In this document: piece after piece, positions 42,058 through 51,116 of the stretch | Numbering within the stretch: the stretch's first letter is position 1 | Layout: the number at the start of each line of letters is the position of its first letter | Assembly (NCBI GenBank): GCA_028876395.1 | Contig: JAGWRX010000123.1 | Coordinates: 1 to 51,329 of the forward strand | Reading direction: 5' to 3' | Length of the DNA stretch: 51,329 bases | DNA from: Acidobacteriota bacterium | GTDB taxonomy: Bacteria; Acidobacteriota; Terriglobia; Terriglobales; Acidobacteriaceae | Program-made: the position numbers and the translations under genes | Notes under the pieces: generated by a model | Told to the model about the DNA's origin: nothing | The model's input: the letters and a program-made list of their open reading frames with translations, nothing else | Database searches by the model: none

Positions 42058-43929
42058 ATGGCCGCAAGTACTCAAGTGCCCATCACCCCGCAAGAAGCCG
42101 AGCCCGAGCTTTCTGGTTCTACTGGCATGTCGATCGCGCTCATCGGGCCCAACGATGCGCATCGCAGAATCGTGGCCAATGCCCTGGCCGGTTCAGACGT
42201 CCGCAGCGTGCGCGAGTTCCTGGACTATCCCGGCCAGATCACAGATCTGCCGCGCATGATAGGACAGAGTTTCGACGTCGTGATCATCGACGTGGACACT
42301 GACGAGAGCTACGCGATTGCACTCATCGAAAATATCGCCGCCATCGGCAAAGTGAGAGTGGTGGCCTATTCGATGAGGAGCAACCTTGACCTGGAAGCGA
42401 GATGCCTGCGAGCGGGAGCCCACGATTTTCTGCCGCTTCCATCGGATGACGATAAGGAGTCCATCCTGGTTGATCCATCCTTTGTGGAAGAAGCCGGACA
42501 GAGCGGGCCGGAAGACCTGTTTATTGCTGAAGAGCAGAGCGCACTGTACAACAGCATCGAGACGGATACAGTCGAGACGGATATCACGGAGACGAAACAA
42601 GACAAGGCTTCGTCGCCCGCGTCGCAGAACCCTGTTCGCGAACCGGAGCCTGATGCCTACGACTTTACTGAATGGGATGCCCGGTTCCTTCGCCGCGCTC
42701 GGCCGGCAAGCGCCGAAGTTCCTGAAACGAAGCCGAAGCCCGCACTTGCCCCTGAGCCGCCCGCGGAGATTGAGCCGCAGCTCGCCGCACCGGACATCAC
42801 TCCGCCAGTGGCGGAAATCGCTCCGCCTATGCCGGAAATCGCGTTGTCCGCTGCGGAAAGCACTCCGCCCGCAGCGGAGATCGCGCTGCCCGAGGTAAAG
42901 AGTGCTCCGCCCGCGATTGAGAGCCGCCCGCCTGCGGCTGAGAGTCGCACGTCACCAGTTGAGATCCGCCCTTCCGCGGTTGCGACTGCTCCACGTCCCA
43001 TGGAGAGCCATCCACCGGCGATCGCTCGGACACTTATACCGATCGACTGGGCCGACGACGAACTCCTTCCGGTGAGTAAAGAAGATGCGCCTCTCCCGGG
43101 GGGGGGGAAAGTCGAGATCTTCCGGGCCAGCAAATACAAGGCCGAAGCAGGCGAAGACGAGGACGATAGCGGCAAATCACGCCACAATTGGATCAAGCGG
43201 ATGTACATCCCGGCAGGAGTGGGTCTGGTTGCAGGATTGCTCTTCCTCATTTTCGGGCAGTCATTCCGGCAGGTTTTTCAGGCCGCGCTCGCGGAGCAGA
43301 GCGTCGCGCTACACGCCGTACCCTCCGCGCAGAACGTTGGACCTCTGGCGTGGACCCCTAACCCAGCGCCTAAGGTGACCAGTTCGACTCCCAAGTCATG
43401 GAAAACGATCTCGGATGCCAGCGTCGAGAACCTCGAAGAGCCGGAGCCTATGAAGCAGGTTTCGCCTGACATCATGGAGGCTCAGCTGACGGCGCCATCC
43501 AGGATCTCCGTCGCCGCGAAGAAACCCGCTCCTGTGGAGGAACCACCGGCCGCACTCTCGCCCGTGGCCATAGAGAGCGGCGCCAGCGTTCCCGGCGCAG
43601 TATTCGGTGGCGCGAGCCAGGTGAAAGTAGAGCCCGCTGCGTCCGCGATTTCAGCCGGCGTGGCAGAAGGCTTGCTGATCCACAGAACCGCGCCACTCTA
43701 TCCGGCGTTTGCCCGGGAGCACAACTTGAGCGGCACGGTGGTTCTGAGCGCCACAATCACTAGGACGGGAGCAATAGCCGGCTTACGCGTTCTCAGCGGG
43801 CCTTCCATCTTCCGCAACGCCGCCGTAGACGCGGTGAAAACCTGGCGCTACAAGCCCTACATGCTCGACAACCAGGCCGTGGAAGTGCAGACCACCATCA
43901 GCGTGGTCTTCAAGACCGGAGACCACTGA
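42058..43929 (+). CDS. Pseudo-receiver / TonB-C fusion membrane protein
   Basis: A 623-residue protein with an unusual domain order. Residues about 23-140 look like the receiver-type domain of CpaE/TadZ (SIALIGPNDAHRRIVANALA, FDVVIIDVDTDES, LRAGAHDFLPLPS), but the acidic pair and the Lys of true receivers are absent. Residues 200-330 are a Pro/Ala/Glu-rich linker of PPAAEI-like repeats. One membrane helix (YIPAGVGLVAGLLFLIFGQ) lies at 383-401 and a TonB C-terminal domain (LYPAFAREHNLSGTVVLSAT, AAVDAVKTWRYKPYMLDNQ) at about 538-620. A ten-G run (codons 347-350) lies just before the membrane helix. It interrupts the lysine gene group on the opposite strand. Confidence 0.85.
   Translation: MAASTQVPITPQEAEPELSGSTGMSIALIGPNDAHRRIVANALAGSDVRSVREFLDYPGQITDLPRMIGQSFDVVIIDVDTDESYAIALIENIAAIGKVRVVAYSMRSNLDLEARCLRAGAHDFLPLPSDDDKESILVDPSFVEEAGQSGPEDLFIAEEQSALYNSIETDTVETDITETKQDKASSPASQNPVREPEPDAYDFTEWDARFLRRARPASAEVPETKPKPALAPEPPAEIEPQLAAPDITPPVAEIAPPMPEIALSAAESTPPAAEIALPEVKSAPPAIESRPPAAESRTSPVEIRPSAVATAPRPMESHPPAIARTLIPIDWADDELLPVSKEDAPLPGGGKVEIFRASKYKAEAGEDEDDSGKSRHNWIKRMYIPAGVGLVAGLLFLIFGQSFRQVFQAALAEQSVALHAVPSAQNVGPLAWTPNPAPKVTSSTPKSWKTISDASVENLEEPEPMKQVSPDIMEAQLTAPSRISVAAKKPAPVEEPPAALSPVAIESGASVPGAVFGGASQVKVEPAASAISAGVAEGLLIHRTAPLYPAFAREHNLSGTVVLSATITRTGAIAGLRVLSGPSIFRNAAVDAVKTWRYKPYMLDNQAVEVQTTISVVFKTGDH
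43098..43107 (+). repeat. Ten-G homopolymer within the coding region
   Basis: Ten consecutive G on the coding strand, read as CCG-GGG-GGG-GGG. Gain or loss of one G would shift the frame before the membrane helix and the TonB domain. Confidence 0.95.
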
Positions 43930-44092
43930 GCCCTGTGGATCTGGTAGCAAGTGGAGAGCCGCTTCCAGCCACGAATGAGGCTCCAGACGCAGCGATGATC
44001 GCAGGCTATATTTGATATAAAGTGCGTGTCTTTCGAGAGATGTTCGACCAGACATCCAGGGAGGATAGGTAGAAATCTGTATATGCATTCCT

Positions 44093-44121
44093 GCAGGCAA
44101 GATTTAGAGAATCTTGCCTGC
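44093..44121. terminator. Hairpin between convergent genes (TonB fusion / dapB)
   Basis: Perfect 12-bp stem (GCAGGCAAGATT/AATCTTGCCTGC) with a five-base loop. It lies 11 nt past the dapB stop and about 165 nt past the plus-strand gene. No strong T-run. Confidence 0.75.
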
Positions 44122-44131
44122 GCATGCTCTC

Positions 44132-44809
44132 TTACAACTGATCGAATATCTCGCGGAACTCCCACGCGCCTTGTTTGCCGGCGAGCCACTCGGCTCCGCG
44201 GACAGCGCCCAGCGCAAAGCCGCGGCGCGAGTGCGCGTCGTGGTGCAGTTCCAGCGTGTCATATTCGCTGGTGGCTGTAACGATGTGCTCGCCTTTGGCG
44301 TCGCCCACGCGATGCGACGTGATTGGAACCTCGATGCCTGGCCGGACCGAGTGAATAATTTCCTTCAGCGTCAGCGCGGTGCCCGAGGGCGCGTCGAGCT
44401 TGGACGTATGGTGCGTCTCGCTGATGGAAAACTTGTAGTCGTCAAGCCGGGCCAGTTCCGCTGTCAGGCGAAAAAGCTTCTGCACGCCGATGGAGAAGTT
44501 GGTGCCGTATAAAAGCCCTCCGCCGCGGCGAGCGGCCAGCGCCTTCATGTCGTTCAGGTGGGCATACCAGCCGGTGGTGCCGACCACGATGCGCCCGCCC
44601 AGGGCTAGCACGGCGCGCATGTTTTCCACCGCCGCCTCGGGCGCGGTAAAGTCAATGACCGCGTCCACGCCTGCCAGGTTGGGCGCGGTGAGCGCGGAGG
44701 CGTTCTGGTTTTCAGTAATGTCGAGGGCGCGCACACCGTGGCCGCGCTCGCGCGCTACTTCAGCCACCAGGCTGCCGGTCTTTCCCTTGCCTAGAACGAG
44801 AAAAAGCAT
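44132..44809 (-). CDS. dapB: 4-hydroxy-tetrahydrodipicolinate reductase
   Basis: NAD(P)H-dependent reductase of lysine and diaminopimelate synthesis, 225 residues, somewhat shorter than the usual 240-270. The nucleotide loop is VLGKGKTGSLVAEVA, with AVIDFTAPEAAVENM and VVGTTGW. The catalytic region is SETHHTSKLDAPSGTALTL with the His pair and the Lys. The family's N-terminal GxxGxxG is slightly modified but recognisable. It is the last gene of the asd-lysC-dapB run. Confidence 0.95.
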   Translation of the reverse strand: MLFLVLGKGKTGSLVAEVARERGHGVRALDITENQNASALTAPNLAGVDAVIDFTAPEAAVENMRAVLALGGRIVVGTTGWYAHLNDMKALAARRGGGLLYGTNFSIGVQKLFRLTAELARLDDYKFSISETHHTSKLDAPSGTALTLKEIIHSVRPGIEVPITSHRVGDAKGEHIVTATSEYDTLELHHDAHSRRGFALGAVRGAEWLAGKQGAWEFREIFDQL

Positions 44810-44872
44810 GGTTCCCCCGGTTTGGTTCTCATCTCCCAGGTCTTCAATGCGAGACCTGGAGCACAGGCGCCG

Positions 44873-46309
44873 TCAGGACGATCGGGCGCCCGTCTGGCTT
44901 GCCGATTCAGTGGCCAGCTTGCGTGCTTCCACGTCGAAAATCTCCGGATCGGGATCCGTGAAGAAGGCTGCGTGTAAGGAACGCACCGCCTCGTCGGCGT
45001 CATCCTCGTCGATCATGAAGCTCATGTTGATTTCGCTCGCGCCTTGCGAGATCATGCGCACGTTGATGTGGCGGATGGCCGCAAAGACCTGCGCGGCGAT
45101 GCCGTTCTGTCCGCGAATGTCTTCGCCGACCATGCAGATGAGCGCCTTCTTGCCCTCGTATTTCACGTCGGCCAGCTGGCTCAGGTCGGCGGCGATGGCG
45201 GGCAGCTTGTCGTTCGAATCCACGGTGAGCGAGACCGAAACTTCGCTGGTGGAAACCATATCGACCGGGCATTTGTGCTTGTCGAAGATGGTGAAGATTT
45301 CCTTCAGGTAGCCGTGGGTCATCAGCATGCGGCTGGCCACCACGTCGATGATGCTCAGCTTCTTTTTCACCGCGATGGACTTGAACGGGCTCCTGCAGTG
45401 CGGGGCCAGCGAGATGATGCGCGTGCCCTCGTTCGACGGGTTGCGGCTGTTGAGCACGAGCACGGGAATGTTCTTTTTGACCGCCGGCAGAATGGTGGCC
45501 GGGTGCAGCACCTTGGCGCCGAAGTAGGCCAGCTCGGCCGCCTCCTCAAAGCTGATGACCTTCACGCGCAGCGCATCGGGACAGACGCGCGGGTCGCAGG
45601 TCATGATGCCGTTCACGTCAGTCCATATCTCGATGGCGTCCGCGTTGAGTGCGCCGCCGATGAGGGCGCCGGTAAAGTCAGAGCCTCCGCGGCCCAGCGT
45701 GGTGGTGATGCCGTCTTCGTTGGATGCGATGAAGCCGCCCATCACGGGCACCTTGTGCTGGTCCACCAGCGGGCGTAGCTTCTCCGCGGCGCGCTTCTCG
45801 ATGATCGCGTCCTGCGGCACGGCCTTCTGGAATTGCGAATCCGTGATAACCACGTCGCGCGCGTCCACGTGCGCGGCGTCGATGCCGCGTTCGCAAAAGG
45901 CCGCGGCGACAATGCGGCTGGAGATGCGCTCGCCGTAGCTGACGATCAGGTCAGAGATGCGGGGCGTGAGCTCCAGAATCGCCGCCAGCCCGCGCAGAAT
46001 CTCGTCGAGCGAATCGAACTTCTGGTCGATGTGGGTGACCAGCTCGGCCGGGTTCTTGACGAGCGCGGCAGCCGTGTCGCGGTGGCGCGAGCGCAGCCGC
46101 GAACTGATGGCGAGAGCGCCCGTTCGGTCTCCCTGCGCTGCCGATGCGGCGGCGCGCAGCAACTGGTCAGTCACCTTGGCCAGTGCGCTCACCACCACCA
46201 CGGGCTGCTTGCCCATGGCCACGCGTCCTGCCACAATGGCCGCCGTACGACTGATGGCTGCCGGATCCTCGACCGACGTGCCGCCGAACTTCATCACAAC
46301 CAGGCTCAT
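44873..46309 (-). CDS. lysC: Aspartate kinase (monofunctional, lysine-type)
   Basis: Phosphorylates aspartate as the entry to lysine, threonine and methionine synthesis. The 478-residue protein starts at the ATG at 46309 (MSLVVMKFGGTSVEDP) with GGGAAAT upstream. The kinase domain runs to about residue 300 (GFIASNEDGITTTLGRGGSD, EIWTDVNGIMTCDPR), then two ACT domains (KKLSIIDVVASRMLMTHGYL, ALICMVGEDIRGQNGIAAQV) that normally bind lysine for feedback control. It sits 50 nt after asd and 63 nt before dapB, so one operon is likely. Confidence 0.96.
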   Translation of the reverse strand: MSLVVMKFGGTSVEDPAAISRTAAIVAGRVAMGKQPVVVVSALAKVTDQLLRAAASAAQGDRTGALAISSRLRSRHRDTAAALVKNPAELVTHIDQKFDSLDEILRGLAAILELTPRISDLIVSYGERISSRIVAAAFCERGIDAAHVDARDVVITDSQFQKAVPQDAIIEKRAAEKLRPLVDQHKVPVMGGFIASNEDGITTTLGRGGSDFTGALIGGALNADAIEIWTDVNGIMTCDPRVCPDALRVKVISFEEAAELAYFGAKVLHPATILPAVKKNIPVLVLNSRNPSNEGTRIISLAPHCRSPFKSIAVKKKLSIIDVVASRMLMTHGYLKEIFTIFDKHKCPVDMVSTSEVSVSLTVDSNDKLPAIAADLSQLADVKYEGKKALICMVGEDIRGQNGIAAQVFAAIRHINVRMISQGASEINMSFMIDEDDADEAVRSLHAAFFTDPDPEIFDVEARKLATESASQTGARSS

Positions 46310-46359
46310 GCGAGATTTCCCATTGTTCCAGCCCATAAGCGGCCGGTAAAGGTTGCGCC

Positions 46360-47436
46360 TCAGGCGCGCGTGGCTGCCTCAGCCGCCGGTTCCAGTTTGC
46401 CCAGACTCGCCAGCAGTTCGGCGTTCAGAATGGCCGCTCCCGCCGCTCCGCGAATGGTGTTGTGCGAGAGCACGGTGAACTTCCAGTCCAGCACGTTGCA
46501 GGGGCGCAGGCGGCCCACGGTTACCGCCATGCCGCGGCCGCGATTGCGGTCCAGCCGGGGCTGCGGGCGGTCGCTCTGCGGAGCCCACTCGATGGGCTGC
46601 TCCGGCGCGGTGGGCAGCGCCTGACCTGCCAGAGGCTTGAACTCTGCCCATGCGGCAAGCAACTCGTCGTGTGTGGCGGGCTTCGCCAGCTTGATGCTGA
46701 CGCTCTCCATGTGGCCGTCTTCAACCGCCACGCGGTTGCAGTGGGCGCTGATGCGCGCGTTCAGGGGCGTCACCGCGTGGCCCTCCAGCCGGCCCAGCAG
46801 CTTGAGCGTCTCGGCCTCCATCTTTTCTTCTTCGCTGCCGATATACGGCACCACGTTGCCAAGGATGTCCATGGAGGGCACGCCGGGGTAGCCTGCCCCG
46901 CTGACGGCCTGCATGGTGGTCACCAGAATCTGCTCGATGCCGAAGCGTTCCTCGATGGGCTTCAGCGCCATCACCAGGCCGATGGTGGAGCAGTTGGGGT
47001 TGGTGACCATGTAGCCGCCCGTTGCGCGTCGCGAGGGCTGCTCCTCGATCAGGTGCAGGTGCTCGGCGTTGATTTCGGGAATGACCAGTGGCACGCTGGG
47101 CGCCATGCGGTAGGCGCTGGAGTTCGAAACCACGGCGCAGCCGGCCTCGGCAAAGCGCGGCTCCAGCTCGCGGGCAATGCCGGCGTCCAGGGCGGCAAAG
47201 ATGATCTTCGGCGCGCCTTCGGGGTCGGCGGGCGCGACGGTCATTCTGGCGATGCGCTCGGGCAGGGGAGTGTCCAGCCGCCACTTGGCGGCTTCGCCAT
47301 ATGTCTTGCCGCTGGAGCGGTCGCTGGCCGCAAGCCAGGCCACCTCAAACCAGGGGTGGTTCTCAAGCAGTTGAATGAAGCGCTGGCCGACCATTCCGGT
47401 CGCGCCAAGGATGCCGATGGGGTATTTTTTTTGCAT
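46360..47436 (-). CDS. asd: Aspartate-semialdehyde dehydrogenase
   Basis: Reduces aspartyl phosphate to aspartate semialdehyde with NADPH. The 358-residue protein shows GILGATGMVGQRFIQLLENH at the N terminus, MVTNPNCSTIGLVMAL with the nucleophile Cys near residue 150 and ISAHCNRVAVEDGHMESVSI with the catalytic His. The spacing resembles the archaeal/fungal-like subclass of Asd rather than the E. coli type. Codons 2-4 form an A8 run immediately after the ATG. It heads the asd-lysC-dapB unit. Confidence 0.95.
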   Translation of the reverse strand: MQKKYPIGILGATGMVGQRFIQLLENHPWFEVAWLAASDRSSGKTYGEAAKWRLDTPLPERIARMTVAPADPEGAPKIIFAALDAGIARELEPRFAEAGCAVVSNSSAYRMAPSVPLVIPEINAEHLHLIEEQPSRRATGGYMVTNPNCSTIGLVMALKPIEERFGIEQILVTTMQAVSGAGYPGVPSMDILGNVVPYIGSEEEKMEAETLKLLGRLEGHAVTPLNARISAHCNRVAVEDGHMESVSIKLAKPATHDELLAAWAEFKPLAGQALPTAPEQPIEWAPQSDRPQPRLDRNRGRGMAVTVGRLRPCNVLDWKFTVLSHNTIRGAAGAAILNAELLASLGKLEPAAEAATRA

Positions 47437-47543
47437 GGCCGTGAACTATCCAGTGTACAGGAGGATGGGTTCAGGCCAGCAAATTGCTCGCGGCGGAGGC
47501 CAATTTCCCGCCTTCGGAAGATCCCGGGCCCGCAGACCCGTGA

Positions 47544-47577
47544 GCGGCCTGACCCGGGTCCTGCCGCGTCAGGCCGC
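47544..47577. terminator. Hairpin overlapping the end of the M50-like gene
   Basis: Perfect ten-bp stem (GCGGCCTGAC/GTCAGGCCGC) with a 14-base loop that itself is GC-rich. The right arm contains the stop codon of the M50-like gene. No T-run follows. Confidence 0.5.
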
Positions 47578-47976
47578 CTTGCGGGGCCGCTCGGAAGATT
47601 GCGATGCTTCCTGGCCTTCGATTCGCATCTCGCGCCAGCATTGCAGCATGCGGTCGCCGTCCGAGCCCTGAATCGGCAGCAGGTTGGCGATACCGCAGCA
47701 GAAGTTGGCCAGGCCGAAAATCGGCCACCAGGGCCAGCAGAGGACGAGAATCAGATTGATCAGCGGACCGGCAAAGGAGATCAGCAGGTTCTTCACTGGA
47801 GGTCCGGCTTCCCTCACTGTGTACATGCCTTTCCAGCCGAAGCCGACACGCTTGACCCTGATGCCCACAGCCCGCGCCATCGCGATGTGCGCCGCTTCGT
47901 GCAGAGCCATCGCCAGCAGCCCAAGGAATAATCCCTGGAAAAACGGGAGGAACCACGCAAATCCGGGAACTGACAT
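47569..47976 (-). CDS. Small M50-type (site-2-protease-like) membrane metalloprotease
   Basis: A 135-residue membrane protein from the ATG at 47976, with a strong AAAGGAGG site six nt upstream. The first helix carries the zinc motif MALHEAAHIAMARAVGI (HExxH), and the third has NLLISFAGPLINLILVLCW with the G-P-L/N element of M50 peptidases. The second metal Asp is probably in LLPIQGSDGDRML, the counterpart of LPxPxxDG. The size is well below that of full site-2 proteases, so it may be a minimal member or a non-proteolytic relative. The target is unknown. Confidence 0.8.
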   Translation of the reverse strand: MSVPGFAWFLPFFQGLFLGLLAMALHEAAHIAMARAVGIRVKRVGFGWKGMYTVREAGPPVKNLLISFAGPLINLILVLCWPWWPIFGLANFCCGIANLLPIQGSDGDRMLQCWREMRIEGQEASQSSERPRKAA

Positions 47977-48356
47977 GCCAGCCTCCTTTCCTCTCACTTC
48001 CTAGTACGTTTTGATTCCGGTTTCTCGCAGAGGACATCAAAAGTCGATTTGATGCCGTCATAAAGCGCCCCAAGGCCCCGCTGCAGGCCACGGCAAAGAC
48101 CGGCAGGAGGCTTGCGGCAGAAGCCTGCTCTTTCCTTGTATCGGCAGCGGGCGGCATTTCAACAGTCGGTTGGGCCAGTCGCCTAGAGAAGCGCGCGATT
48201 CAGCCGATGGAGCACTTGAAGGGGTGACTTGATTCGAGCCGGGCGCCTCGCAAGGGCCTGATTTCCCAGCGGCGTCCGGCCGGATTGCGTTTCTGTTGCC
48301 CCCGTTGTGCTGCAGCGCTCCCTCATCGGGCCGGAGTCTGCCCTGGAGAGATACCT
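47977..48356. other. Divergent intergenic region
   Basis: Separates the M50-like gene (minus) from the EAL-HDOD gene (plus). I find no protein-like frame, RNA gene or strong promoter. GGAGAG just before 48357 is the ribosome site of the downstream gene. Confidence 0.6.
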
Positions 48357-49595
48357 ATGTCTCAACACGCCATCGAAGAAGCCATTGAGCCGGTCCTGTA
48401 TGCCACGCGCCTGCCGATTCTTGCCGCAAATCAGAAAGTCATTGGGTACAAACTTCTGTTTAGAGCGAGTATTCAGAGCTATCTGGCCGGCACCGGCTCG
48501 GGCGATGCCAATCGCACCGCCATTGACGTGTCCAGCCTGCTGGGCCTGACAACCTTGTGCGATAACCGCCTTGCCTTCATCAGCTGCGGGCGGGAGATTC
48601 TGCTTGAGAATCATCTTCTGCTTCTTCCGCCGGAAAAGCTGGTGGCGGAAATTGAAAAGACAGTCCGGCCCGACGACGATGTGCGGCAGGCTTGCAGCCG
48701 ATTGAAGGATGCCGGATACAAGATTGCGCTGGGCGACTTTGCGCTCGACGATCCGCGGGCGCCGCTTGCGGACTTCGCCGACTTCCTCAAGGTGAACCTG
48801 CAGGGCCCGTCCCGGGATGACGCAGCCAGCATTGTTGCCCGTCATCGCGGCAAAGACTGCCGCATGGTGGCCGAGAATGTGGAGACGCGCGAGGACTTTG
48901 AGCTGGCAAGAGAAGCTGGTTTCCGATATTTTCAGGGCTATTTCTTTCGCAAACCGGAGAAGGTGCGTGCGCGGGGCGTGTCGTCGAACCTGGCAATCTG
49001 CCTGCAACTGTTGAAAGCTGTCTGCAGGCCGGTGATGGACTGGCAGGAAGTGGAAGACATCATCAAGCGCGATGCCGCGATCTATTACCGCCTTCTGCGC
49101 TACCTGAACTCAGCCGCGCTGGGGCTTCGCGGCCAGGTGCGTTCGGTGCGTCAGGCACTGACGATCCTGGGCGAGGAGCATTTTCGTCGATGGTGCAGGC
49201 TTGCACTCATACTCGATGTGTCGCAGAACCAGCCATCCGATCTGATGCTCTCTGCGCTGGTGCGCGCCCGCTTCGGCGAACTGCTCGGTGAGAAAGTCGA
49301 ACACGGCGACTCTGACCTGTTTCTGCTCGGCCTCTTGTCCCTGATGGATGCAATCCTTGAGATGCCCATGGGCACGCTGCTTGAAGAGTTGCCGCTGGAT
49401 CCTGAGAGCAATATGCTCCTGCTGGGCCACGCAGGCCGGCTCGCCCCCATCTACACACTCATCTTTGCGGTGGAAGAGGGCCTATGGACTGTTGTCGTCA
49501 AGGCCTGCCGGCAGTTCGGCCTGGAAGAGCAATTCGTAGCCGATTCGTATCGCGAAGCCATGGAGTGGGCGCAGGCAATCGCCACCAGCGCCTGA
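48357..49595 (+). CDS. EAL-HDOD (YuxH-type) signalling protein
   Basis: A 412-residue protein from the ATG at 48357. Residues about 10-205 form an EAL-like domain (ATRLPILAANQKVIGYKLLF, LKDAGYKIALGDFALDDP, FDYFQGY-like RYFQGYFFRKPEKV). The EAL tripeptide and most metal ligands are replaced (GYKLLFR at its position), so phosphodiesterase activity is unlikely. Residues 210-400 are an HDOD domain (IIKRDAAIYYRLLRYLNSAA, SVRQALTILGEEHFRRWCRL). Proteins of this plan bind partners rather than hydrolyse cyclic di-GMP. The stop codon lies in a hairpin shared with the converging idh gene. Confidence 0.9.
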   Translation: MSQHAIEEAIEPVLYATRLPILAANQKVIGYKLLFRASIQSYLAGTGSGDANRTAIDVSSLLGLTTLCDNRLAFISCGREILLENHLLLLPPEKLVAEIEKTVRPDDDVRQACSRLKDAGYKIALGDFALDDPRAPLADFADFLKVNLQGPSRDDAASIVARHRGKDCRMVAENVETREDFELAREAGFRYFQGYFFRKPEKVRARGVSSNLAICLQLLKAVCRPVMDWQEVEDIIKRDAAIYYRLLRYLNSAALGLRGQVRSVRQALTILGEEHFRRWCRLALILDVSQNQPSDLMLSALVRARFGELLGEKVEHGDSDLFLLGLLSLMDAILEMPMGTLLEELPLDPESNMLLLGHAGRLAPIYTLIFAVEEGLWTVVVKACRQFGLEEQFVADSYREAMEWAQAIATSA

Positions 49596-49614
49596 GCCCT
49601 TGCACGGGCTCAGG
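49591..49614. terminator. Symmetric hairpin containing both stop codons
   Basis: Nine-bp perfect stem CCTGAGCCC/GGGCTCAGG with a six-base loop. The left arm holds the TGA of the EAL-HDOD gene (49593-49595) and the right arm holds the TGA of the converging dehydrogenase gene (complement of 49610-49612). No T-runs, so termination would not be classical. Confidence 0.65.
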
Positions 49615-50626
49615 CCCCCATCGCGGCCAGCACGGCATCGGCAAACTCGCTGGTGCCGGCGTGGCCGCCCACGTCGCGGGTCAGCGTCTTGCGCTCGGCA
49701 TAGACAGTCTCTATCGCCTTCTGCACCTTGTTCGCGGCGTCTTCTTCGTTCAGATGGTGCAGCATCAGCACCGCCGACTGCAGCAGTGCCGTGGGGTTGG
49801 CGATGTCCTGGCCCGCAATGTCGGGCGCCGACCCGTGCACCGCTTCAAAAATCGCGCACTCGTGGCCGAGGTTCGCGCCGGGCACCAGCCCCAGGCCGCC
49901 AACCAGCCCCGCGCACAGGTCGCTCACGATGTCGCCGTAGAGGTTCTCCAGCAGCAGCGTGTCGTACTGGTAGGGATTCATCACCAGCTGCATGCAGGTG
50001 TTGTCGATGATGTGCTCGCCATAGAGCACGTCAGGAAATCCCTCGGCCACCTTGCGCGCGCAGCGCAGGAACAGGCCGTCGGAGAGCTTCATGATGTTGG
50101 CCTTGTGGATGGAGTGAATCTTCTTGCGGCCGTGCTTGCGCGCGTAGTCAAAGGCGAACTTGGCGATGCGCGTGGAGCCCTTCTCCGTGATGACTTTGAT
50201 GCTTTCCACCACGCCGGGCACCACTTCGTGCTCCAGGCCCACATACTCGCCCTCGGTGTTTTCGCGGACGATGATCAGGTCCACGCCGGGCCATTTGGTG
50301 TCCATGCCGGGCAGGTTCTTGATGGGGCGGAAGTTGGCAAAGAGGTCGAACTTCTTGCGCAGGGTCACGTTGATGCTTTTGAAGCCCCCGCCCACGGGCG
50401 TAGTGACGGGCCCCTTGAGAGCCACCTTGTTGCGCTCGATGGACTCGTACAGCGCGGTGGGAATGTATTCCCCGAAAATCTCAAAGGCCTCAGCGCCGGC
50501 GGCAAACCGCTCCCACTCGAACTTGACGCCGGTCGCCTCCAGAATGCGAACCACCGCCTGGGTGACTTCGGGGCCAATGCCGTCGCCCGGAATTAACGTA
50601 ACCTTGTGCGTCTTCGTCTCTGCCAT
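49610..50626 (-). CDS. NAD-type isocitrate / isopropylmalate dehydrogenase family protein
   Basis: A beta-decarboxylating dehydrogenase of 338 residues from the ATG at 50626, with AAGGA upstream. Marks are VTLIPGDGIGPEVTQAVVRI, IIVRENTEGEYVGLEHEV (substrate loop), KANIMKLSDGLFLRCARKVA, GDIVSDLCAGLVGGLGLVPG and HGSAPDIAGQDIANPTALL. The ENTEGEYVG loop and length are those of the NAD-dependent isocitrate dehydrogenases; LeuB and tartrate dehydrogenase are the alternatives. It follows nrdR by 13 nt on the same strand. Confidence 0.9.
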   Translation of the reverse strand: MAETKTHKVTLIPGDGIGPEVTQAVVRILEATGVKFEWERFAAGAEAFEIFGEYIPTALYESIERNKVALKGPVTTPVGGGFKSINVTLRKKFDLFANFRPIKNLPGMDTKWPGVDLIIVRENTEGEYVGLEHEVVPGVVESIKVITEKGSTRIAKFAFDYARKHGRKKIHSIHKANIMKLSDGLFLRCARKVAEGFPDVLYGEHIIDNTCMQLVMNPYQYDTLLLENLYGDIVSDLCAGLVGGLGLVPGANLGHECAIFEAVHGSAPDIAGQDIANPTALLQSAVLMLHHLNEEDAANKVQKAIETVYAERKTLTRDVGGHAGTSEFADAVLAAMGA

Positions 50627-50639
50627 CACGTGTCCTTGT

Positions 50640-51116
<477 letters not shown>

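Noticed and set aside
41662-42162. Minus-strand frame of 166 codons between the GNAT and TonB-fusion genes
   Set aside because: Composition is not protein-like, it has no ribosome site, and it overlaps the start of the TonB-fusion gene.
47437-47568. Lysine riboswitch or leader peptide before asd-lysC-dapB
   Set aside because: The region is short, and no L-box core or Lys-rich short frame could be recognised.
47977-48356. Cyclic di-GMP riboswitch before the EAL-HDOD gene
   Set aside because: The typical GEMM core sequences are not present in the leader.
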